Below are positions 1 to 5,620 of a stretch of DNA of 38,853 nt, piece by piece (position 1 is the first letter of the stretch; each line of letters opens with the position of its first letter). Position numbers and translations under genes: made by a program. Origin of the DNA: Rhodoferax sp. (GTDB lineage: Bacteria > Pseudomonadota > Gammaproteobacteria > Burkholderiales > Burkholderiaceae_C); contig NZ_JAUSLE010000024.1 in assembly GCF_030646845.1 (NCBI RefSeq), positions 1 to 38,853 of the forward strand, read 5' to 3'. The notes beneath the pieces are model-generated. The model was not told the DNA's origin. It searched no databases and saw only the letters and a list, made by a program, of their open reading frames with translations.

Positions 1-235
1 AGCTTTTCGTTAGGACTCACCGTCCCGATGCCGACGTTGCCTCCCGCTGTTGCAAAGTACGCACTGCCGGAGGAGGAAATGGCGGTGGTGGAGGCGAAGG
101 TCGCGTTGAGGCGCGTACCGTCGAAGTTGAGAGCGGCGTTGCTGGAGGTGAAATTGGTGCCGTTGAAGTACGGGATGGAATTGGTAATCCAGGTGCTCGT
201 GCCCATACCGCCGCTTGCGACGCCGAGCGCGGTGG
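1..235 (-). other. Foreign GNVGIGT fibre-type segment joined in frame to uvrA
   Basis: Read in the uvrA frame, this segment gives a Ser/Thr/Asn-rich low-complexity protein with SGGMGTSTW, NSIPYFNGTNFTSS, TFASTTAISSSGSAYF and, at the edge, GNVGIGTVSPNEK. The GNVGIGT-SP-K motif and the 'NSIPYFNGTNF' phrase are hallmarks of long surface or tail-fibre proteins, especially common in Patescibacteria genomes and phage fibres. UvrA has nothing like this. The join falls in the short phrase LTTALG (about 220-240), which can be encoded by nearly identical bases in both genes, so an assembler could cross over there. Confidence 0.75.
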
Positions 236-1820
236 TGAGGGTGATGCGCTGCACTTCGCCACCCGACAGGGTGCGGCTTTGGCGGTCCAGCGTCAGGTAG
301 CCAATCCCGACATCGCACAGGTACTTGAGGCGGGTCGTGATTTCCTCGAACAGCAGCTTGAGCGCCTGGGCCGCGCCCTTGTTGACCGCGACGCCTCCAT
401 CAAGCCCCAGGCTGGCTGCCTGCATAGCCTCGAAAAAGCGTCGAAGCCGGTCAATCGGCATGAGCATCAGGTCATGCAGACACAGGCCCGGCAGGCCCTC
501 CAGTTGCGCTCGTGTCCATTTGACGCCCTGCGGCATGAAACGCTTGCCTGGCTGCAGCACCGAGTCTGCATCTGCCTTGCTGCCAATGCGCCACAACAGA
601 CTCTCGGTCTTCAGCCGGGCGCCGCCGCAGGCACCGCACGGCGTGTAGCTGCGGTATTTGGACAGCAGCACGCGAATGTGCATCTTGTAGGACTTGGTCT
701 CCAGGTATTCAAAGAAACGCTTGATGCCGAACCAATGCTGGTTCCATTTGCCGTTCCAGTTCGGTGAGCCATGGATGACCCAGTGCTGCTGCTCCGGCGT
801 GAGCTTGTACCAGGGCGTGTCGCGCGGAATGCCGGCGGTCTCGGCATGGCGCATCAAGTCGTCCTGGGCCTCCTGCCAGGCCGGTGTCTGCATCGGCTTG
901 ATGGCCCCGGCGCGCAAGGTCAGTTTCTCGTTGGGGATCACAAGACCGTAATCGACGCCAATGACCCGGCCAAAGCCACGACAGGTCTCGCACGCGCCGA
1001 CGGCCGAATTGAAAGAAAACATCGACGCGATGGGGTCGGTGTAGCGCACATCGCTCTCCGGGCAATGCAGACCGGTGGAGAATTTCCAGATCGTGTCAGG
1101 CGTGTCGGCATCCGGACCCAGCTTGTACACGGCCATGCGTCCGCTGCCGTGCTTGAGCGCGACCTCAATCGCCTCCAGCACGCGTGCCCGTTCGGCCGAC
1201 CCCAGCCGGAAACGGTCGGCCACCACATCCAGCACTTTGCGCGGCCCCGTCAGAGAGGCCACTTCGCGCTGTGCCTGCACTTTGGTGAAGCCACTGACTG
1301 AAAGCCACTGCTCGATTTCCTCCGGCGTGGTGTTGGCGGGCAACTCGACCGGAAAGGTCAACGCCAGCCGGACGTCATCTTGCGCCACCCGTTCAACCAG
1401 CTGCGCGTAAATGGACTCCGGCGAGTCATGCCGCACCGCATGCGCCGTGTCGCGGTCAAACAATTGCCCGGCCCGGGCAAACAACAGCTTCAGGTGGTCA
1501 TTGAGTTCGGTCATCGTGCCCACAGTGGAACGCGATGAGCGGACCGGGTTGGTCTGGTCGATGGCGATCGCGGGCGGCACGCCCTCCACCTTGTCAACGG
1601 CCGGCTTGTCCATTCGGTCCAGAAACTGGCGCGCATAGGCCGAGAAGGTTTCCACATAGCGGCGCTGGCCCTCGGCGAAAAGCGTGTCGAACACCAGGCT
1701 CGACTTGCCCGAGCCGCTGGGGCCGGTGACCACCGTCAATTCGCCGGTGCGGATGTCAATGTCGATGTTTTTGAGGTTGTGCTGGCGCGCACCACGAATG
1801 CGGATGACTCCCTGGGACAT
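1..1820 (-). CDS. uvrA: UvrA-family excinuclease ATPase, 3' part replaced by foreign sequence
   Basis: UvrA is the DNA-damage-recognition ATPase of nucleotide excision repair. Reading starts at the ATG at 1820. The Walker A motif GPSGSGKSS lies at residues 33-41 and is followed by the UvrA-typical segments RRYVETFSAYARQFL and AIAIDQ. Cysteine pairs CETC and CGAC (zinc-binding type) follow, and the ABC signature LSGGE is at about 518-522. Wording such as SGGEVQRI and LTTALG differs from the housekeeping enzyme (SGGEAQRIRL), so this is probably the second UvrA paralogue seen in many betaproteobacteria. About 533 residues look like UvrA. After that the frame stays open to the window edge, but the protein turns into an unrelated fibre-like sequence (separate entry). 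The second ABC half and the Walker B of the first are absent. I regard the join as an assembly chimera rather than a real fusion. Confidence 0.85.
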   Translation of the reverse strand, partial: MSQGVIRIRGARQHNLKNIDIDIRTGELTVVTGPSGSGKSSLVFDTLFAEGQRRYVETFSAYARQFLDRMDKPAVDKVEGVPPAIAIDQTNPVRSSRSTVGTMTELNDHLKLLFARAGQLFDRDTAHAVRHDSPESIYAQLVERVAQDDVRLALTFPVELPANTTPEEIEQWLSVSGFTKVQAQREVASLTGPRKVLDVVADRFRLGSAERARVLEAIEVALKHGSGRMAVYKLGPDADTPDTIWKFSTGLHCPESDVRYTDPIASMFSFNSAVGACETCRGFGRVIGVDYGLVIPNEKLTLRAGAIKPMQTPAWQEAQDDLMRHAETAGIPRDTPWYKLTPEQQHWVIHGSPNWNGKWNQHWFGIKRFFEYLETKSYKMHIRVLLSKYRSYTPCGACGGARLKTESLLWRIGSKADADSVLQPGKRFMPQGVKWTRAQLEGLPGLCLHDLMLMPIDRLRRFFEAMQAASLGLDGGVAVNKGAAQALKLLFEEITTRLKYLCDVGIGYLTLDRQSRTLSGGEVQRITLTTALGVASGGMGTSTWITNSIPYFNGTNFTSSNAALNFDGTRLNATFASTTAISSSGSAYFATAGGNVGIGTVSPNEK

Positions 1821-1990
1821 GGCTGGCCTTTTGTCTGTTGAGGCAGAAGATTCTAGGGGCTTCGCCGCACCAGTCGACGGGCAAGGTCATCCGCGAATCA
1901 GAGATGGCCAGACGGAGCACTCCAGGGTGGGTGCGTCAAGACTTGTCCCGGGCCGCAAACGTCCTGCCCAAGCATCAAGCCGGGACAGGA

Positions 1991-2476
1991 TTAGCCCTTG
2001 AGTGCCTGCTCCAGGGCAACACAAGGCTTGGCGCCAACGGCGTCCTGAATCTTGGGCAACAGCGCGAGCAAGTCATCAAAACCGCTAGCACCCTCCACTG
2101 CCAGATTCAGCCGGAATCCCCGCAGACCGAGACCGGCCGTTAATTTGGTGGCGATCGGCATAGCGTCCCGATAGCGCTCTTGGGGAGAACGTCCACTCAC
2201 GGACACAACAGGGGATTCAGCGCTGCCCCCGGTACTGGCGGCCCCGGGGGCCGAAGCAGAAGACACCACAAAATCCGGCACAGCCGACAGGAACCCCTGC
2301 TGGACCATGTGATCTATATCGTCCTGGGTAATTCCGAGACCGCCTGTGGCAGCCAGCACCTGCTCATTCGACTTGACACCGTCAAACAGGATAAAGGCCG
2401 ACCGCTGACGAGCCGACAAGAGAGTTGACCGGGCCTTGAATGCCTGCTGGCCGACTTCAGATTTTGCGTATTTCAT
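1991..2476 (-). CDS. Hypothetical protein, 161 aa, paralogue of the 171-aa protein at 4819-5334
   Basis: I do not recognise a named family. The protein has an N-terminal alpha-helical block (residues about 8-70) with the pattern L..R.R...IL.DG.K followed by a helical segment ending in GF(L/V). That resembles a small winged-helix-like or adaptor domain. A Ser/Ala/Gly-rich linker (about 72-95) follows, then a second helical block starting YRDAM. The same two-block layout and key residues occur in the 171-aa protein on the other side of the transporter, so the two are paralogues. No signal peptide or membrane segment is seen, so it is probably cytoplasmic. It lies downstream of the 52-aa gene on the same strand. 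Start at the ATG at 2476 has only a weak ribosome site. Confidence 0.7.
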   Translation of the reverse strand: MKYAKSEVGQQAFKARSTLLSARQRSAFILFDGVKSNEQVLAATGGLGITQDDIDHMVQQGFLSAVPDFVVSSASAPGAASTGGSAESPVVSVSGRSPQERYRDAMPIATKLTAGLGLRGFRLNLAVEGASGFDDLLALLPKIQDAVGAKPCVALEQALKG

Positions 2477-2557
2477 TCGGCCATTTTAGAGTTGGACTGT
2501 CAATAAGCAAGCGCGGATATTCCCCAATACGCAATGACAACGGTCATGTCCGGACAA

Positions 2558-2716
2558 TTATTTGCCGGCAGGGGCAGACGCCGGTTCGGCAGCGGCCGGC
2601 GCATGGGTCGCTTCGGCGCCATGCTTTTCACCGCTCAGGTCAATGTCCCCACCCTTGCTCAGAATAAACAGGGCCAGGCCCGCAAAAATAATGAAACCCA
2701 CTGCAATTTTCCACAT
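2558..2716 (-). CDS. Small single-pass membrane protein, 52 aa
   Basis: This short frame begins ATG-TGG at 2716 and ends TAA at 2558. The protein opens MWKIAVGFIIFAGLALFILS, which makes one hydrophobic helix at residues 3-20. A short acidic/polar stretch (KGGDIDLSGEKHG) and an Ala/Pro-rich tail ending APAGK follow. This organisation, an N-terminal anchor with a disordered tail, is that of many small inner-membrane proteins. An AGGAAA sequence about 7 bases before the ATG could serve as ribosome site. Directly upstream are two hairpins that should stop transcription from the MHS transporter gene, so its expression is either read-through or from a promoter I cannot see. Function unknown. Confidence 0.6.
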   Translation of the reverse strand: MWKIAVGFIIFAGLALFILSKGGDIDLSGEKHGAEATHAPAAAEPASAPAGK

Positions 2717-2729
2717 ATCAAATTTCCTG

Positions 2730-2755
2730 AAAAACAGCCCCTCCAGAGGAGGGGC
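2730..2755 (-). terminator. Second intrinsic terminator downstream of the MHS transporter
   Basis: A perfect 8-bp stem (2737-2744 with 2748-2755) has a 3-base loop. On the minus strand it is followed by TG and then a run of five T (2734-2730). It sits only 14 bases before the 52-aa gene's start codon, so it could also shape that gene's leader. Confidence 0.65.
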
Positions 2756-2781
2756 AAAAAAGGGCCCTCACTTGGAGGGCC
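2756..2781 (-). terminator. First intrinsic terminator downstream of the MHS transporter
   Basis: A 7-bp GC stem (2763-2769 with 2775-2781) and 5-base loop are followed on the minus strand by one C and six T (2761-2756). It lies about 50 bases after the transporter's stop codon, the normal place for a rho-independent terminator. Confidence 0.8.
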
Positions 2782-2832
2782 GTTTCATGTTGACCGTGCC
2801 AGCCTGGCACGGTCGCACTGCCAAAGCAAACT

Positions 2833-4491
2833 TCAGTCGTTGGCGTAGATGTCAACGTCTTTGGTTTCCTTGACAAACAGCATGCCAATCACGAAGGTCA
2901 TACCGGCAATGATGATGGGATACCACAAGCCGTTGTACATATTGCCGGTCTGCGCGACGATGGCGAAGGCCGTGGTCGGCAGCAAGCCGCCAAACCAGCC
3001 ATTACCGATGTGGTAAGGCAAGCTCATCGACGTGTAGCGAATGCGGGTGGGGAACATTTCCACCAGCATGGCGGCGATCGGGCCGTACACCATGGTCACC
3101 AGAATCACAAGGTAAGTCAGGATGGCGATCACCATGACCTTGTCCACCTTGGCCATGTCAGCCTTGGCGGGGTAACCAGCAGTCTTCAGATCGGCAGCGA
3201 CCAGCTTCTTGAACTCGTCGCCCTTGGCCTTGGCTTCTGCAGCAGGCAGGCCCTTGGAGGTATAGCTCGGGATCTCGACAGCGCCGATCTTGATAGACGC
3301 GACCGAGCCGGGAGCACCCACCACGTTGTCATAGCTCACAGACGAACCGGCCAGCACCTGCTTGGCAATATCGCAAGAGCTGGTGAACTTGACCGTGCCG
3401 GTCGGGTTGAACTGGAACGAACATTCCTTCGGATCAGCGGTCACGATCACCTTGTTCTTCTGCTGGGCAGCATACAAATCAGGGTTCGCGGCTTTGGTCA
3501 ATGCTTCGAACACGGGGAAGTACGTCACCACAGCCAGCAGGCAGCCCGCCATGATGATGGGCTTGCGGCCGATCTTGTCGGACCATGAGCCAAACAGGAT
3601 GAAGAACGGCGTGCCGATGAGCAGCGAGATGGCCACATAGATGTTGGCGGAAGCACCGTCCACCTTGAGCGCTTGCGTCAGGAAGAACAAGGCATAGAAC
3701 TGGCCCGAGTACCACACCACAGCTTGACCGGCAGTCAGACCGATCAGGGCCAGAATCACGATTTTCAGGTTTTTCCACTGACCGAAGGACTCGGACAAGG
3801 GCGCCTTGGAGGTCTTGCCTTCCGCCTTCATTTTGGCGAAAGCGGGCGACTCGTTCATGCTCAAGCGAATCCACACCGACACGGCCAGCAACAGGATCGA
3901 GACGATGAACGGAACACGCCAGCCCCAATCGGCAAACGCAGCTTCACCAATGACGGTGCGGGTACCCAGAATCACCATCAGGCTCAGAAACAGGCCCAAT
4001 GTGGCCGTGGTCTGAATCCAGGAGGTGTAGGCGCCACGCTTGCCTTGTGGCGAGTGCTCTGCCACATAGGTAGCGGCACCACCGTACTCACCGCCCAGTG
4101 CCAGGCCTTGCAGCATACGCAGTGCGATCAGAATGATCGGAGCAGCAACACCGATGGTGGCGTAGTTGGGGAGGATACCCACGATGAAAGTGGACAAGCC
4201 CATGATCAGGATAGTGACCAGGAATGTGTACTTGCGGCCAATCATGTCACCCAGGCGGCCAAAGAAAATGGCACCGAAGGGACGCACGATGAAGCCGGCA
4301 GCAAACGCCAGCAGGGCAAAAATGAAGGCGGAACCTTCATCCAGACCGCTGAAAAACTGCTTGGCAATAATGGCTGCAAGTGAGCCGTAAAGATAAAAGT
4401 CGTACCACTCAAACACGGTACCCAACGACGAGGCGAAGATAACCTTCTTTTCTTCGGCTGTCATTGGCCGTGCGACCGCTGCTGTTGCCAT
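2833..4491 (-). CDS. MHS-family MFS transporter (metabolite:H+ symporter) with periplasmic insert
   Basis: This 552-aa inner-membrane protein belongs to the metabolite:H+ symporter branch of the major facilitator superfamily, relatives of ProP, KgtP and ShiA. Visible features are the N-terminal segment GTVFEWYDFYLYG, the MFS loop motif GRLGDMIGRK (78-87), the RMLQGLALGGEYGGA segment of TM4, and the second-half loop SDKIGRKP (about 304-311). Typical members have 430-500 residues. Here about 120 extra residues (roughly 331-450) sit between TM9 and TM10, which is a periplasmic loop; it carries two cysteines (357, 373). The ATG at 4491 is chosen because the family start (MATAAV, then MTAEEKK) fits and GGAG lies about 8 bases upstream; an in-frame start at 4584 lacks both. 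The substrate cannot be told from sequence; a carboxylate is likely. It is divergent from the 171-aa gene. Confidence 0.9.
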   Translation of the reverse strand: MATAAVARPMTAEEKKVIFASSLGTVFEWYDFYLYGSLAAIIAKQFFSGLDEGSAFIFALLAFAAGFIVRPFGAIFFGRLGDMIGRKYTFLVTILIMGLSTFIVGILPNYATIGVAAPIILIALRMLQGLALGGEYGGAATYVAEHSPQGKRGAYTSWIQTTATLGLFLSLMVILGTRTVIGEAAFADWGWRVPFIVSILLLAVSVWIRLSMNESPAFAKMKAEGKTSKAPLSESFGQWKNLKIVILALIGLTAGQAVVWYSGQFYALFFLTQALKVDGASANIYVAISLLIGTPFFILFGSWSDKIGRKPIIMAGCLLAVVTYFPVFEALTKAANPDLYAAQQKNKVIVTADPKECSFQFNPTGTVKFTSSCDIAKQVLAGSSVSYDNVVGAPGSVASIKIGAVEIPSYTSKGLPAAEAKAKGDEFKKLVAADLKTAGYPAKADMAKVDKVMVIAILTYLVILVTMVYGPIAAMLVEMFPTRIRYTSMSLPYHIGNGWFGGLLPTTAFAIVAQTGNMYNGLWYPIIIAGMTFVIGMLFVKETKDVDIYAND

Positions 4492-4818
4492 ATTTATGTC
4501 TCCAAAAGGATGAGGCCTCCGACATGGAGGCTTGGGAGAATAGTGGCAGATGGCTCTGACCCTGCTCTGACGCGAAACCAACACAGTCTTGCGGCAAACT
4601 GAACCCCGCCTGACAAACTAGGGTGAAACCCTCGCACCGACTTCCGCAATGCGATAAAAATGCACGACCCTTCGGGTAAACCCTCAACGATCTTCAGTCA
4701 GAGTTTTTATCGCAGTTGGATAATACAAATCGACACAAATGTACGAACCGTGGCGGCACTTTTACTCAGGGATAACGCCCCTGACAAGGGCCGGCGAGAA
4801 AGAGACAAGAGACTGAAC
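4492..4818. promoter_or_regulatory. Divergent intergenic region, 327 bp, no gene
   Basis: This region separates the MHS transporter (minus) from the 171-aa gene (plus) and must hold promoters for both. I see one clear structure, the 11-bp inverted repeat at 4650-4714 (own entry), and a GATAAT box (4719-4724) that matches a plus-strand -10 at five of six positions without a good -35. No coding sequence is supported. Confidence 0.5.
4650..4714. promoter_or_regulatory. Perfect 11-bp inverted repeat, possible operator pair
   Basis: TGCGATAAAAA at 4650-4660 is repeated as its exact reverse complement TTTTTATCGCA at 4704-4714, with 43 bases between. The arm centres are 54 bp apart, close to five helical turns. 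The right arm lies just upstream of the GATAAT box at 4719. A regulator binding both arms on one DNA face would fit, but this is inference. Confidence 0.4.
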
Positions 4819-5334
4819 ATGACTGATTTGGATTTCACGGCCGTTCTGCGCAAGACTGAATCTGGGGTGAATGCCATCAAGATCAGGGACCGGGCTTTGA
4901 CGCCCCGACTGCGCATGCTGTTGATCCTGGTGGACGGGGCCAAGACGGTCGCGGAATTGTCAAAGTCGACAACCAACCCGGACGAAGCCCGGCTACTCCT
5001 TGGTGAGCTGTTGAGCGCAGGCTTTGTACAGGAACTGGACCTGCCGAAACCGGTTGCGAAGCCAGTGCCGGCGCCTGTGCCTGTGAAGGCAGTCAACCCT
5101 GTCCCGGATGAAGGGCTGAAAGCGGCGATCCGACGGGCCACGCACCTGCTCGAAGACACATTGGGGCCCAACGCCGAAAGCCTGTGCCTGCAGATTGAGC
5201 GGTGCACAAACTCCGCCCAGTTCAACGCCAAGGTCATCGAAATTGCGCGCATCGTCGCAGCCATGCGGTCTGAGAAGAAAGCGGCAGAGTTTTTGCTGGC
5301 CGCCCTACCTTCGACTCCTGCAACTCAGCCGTAG
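4819..5334 (+). CDS. Hypothetical protein, 171 aa, paralogue of the 161-aa protein at 1991-2476
   Basis: This is an unrecognised, probably cytoplasmic protein. Residues about 8-75 form a helical block with the pattern L..R.R...IL.DG.K followed by a helix ending SAGFV, matching the 161-aa protein. A Pro/Ala/Val-rich linker (PVAKPVPAPVPVKAV, about 80-95) and a second helical block (about 100-165) complete the same two-block plan. The N-terminal block resembles the small helical domains that occur in front of response-regulator-like or DNA-binding proteins, but no confident fold can be named. The ATG at 4819 is preferred over 4660 because the upstream extension overlaps the inverted repeat and promoter region and has no counterpart in the paralogue. 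The gene is followed by a 286-bp gap. Confidence 0.75.
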   Translation: MTDLDFTAVLRKTESGVNAIKIRDRALTPRLRMLLILVDGAKTVAELSKSTTNPDEARLLLGELLSAGFVQELDLPKPVAKPVPAPVPVKAVNPVPDEGLKAAIRRATHLLEDTLGPNAESLCLQIERCTNSAQFNAKVIEIARIVAAMRSEKKAAEFLLAALPSTPATQP

Positions 5335-5404
5335 GGAGCGATCTGCCCACAGCACAGGCGCCTGCCTGGGGATGCTGTGGAGACATTGCCTGGCGACGGC
5401 TGAC

Positions 5405-5512
5405 CTACTTCGCCACTTCGTCGCCGGTCACCTGAGGCGCTTCCAGCGGTCCGCGAAAACTTCGCGGTATCGGCTTCGTCGGTTGGACAACACCTGACGC
5501 TTTCTGTTTCAT
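5405..5512 (-). CDS. Possible 35-aa small protein
   Basis: A short frame opens ATG-AAA-CAG at 5512 and ends TAG at 5405. The product starts MKQKASGVVQPTK, is proline-rich and basic in the middle (PIPRSFRGPLEAP) and ends QVTGDEVAK. Composition and codon choice look more protein-like than the neighbouring non-coding sequence, but there is no clear ribosome site. It lies after the symporter's terminator, so it would need its own promoter. I cannot name a family; it may be spurious. Confidence 0.25.
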   Translation of the reverse strand: MKQKASGVVQPTKPIPRSFRGPLEAPQVTGDEVAK

Positions 5513-5572
5513 TCAAGACCACGCATGTGCTCGGTCAAGTGTTGGCTTCTCTACGGAACACCACACACGGGC

Positions 5573-5600
5573 AAAAAAAACCCCGCCGAAGCGGGGTTTT
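5573..5600 (-). terminator. Intrinsic terminator of the DUF4212/symporter operon
   Basis: Stem CCCCGC (5581-5586) pairs with GCGGGG (5591-5596) around a 4-base loop. Flanking A and T tracts extend the stem and give eight T on the minus strand (5580-5573). It starts 20 bases after the symporter stop codon at 5621. Confidence 0.85.
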
Positions 5601-5620
5601 CATTTGCATGAATGCAATGC

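Noticed and set aside
1944..1987. Inverted repeat TGTCCCG / CGGGACA after the 161-aa gene
   Set aside because: A 7-bp stem with a 30-base loop and no T run; not convincing as a terminator.
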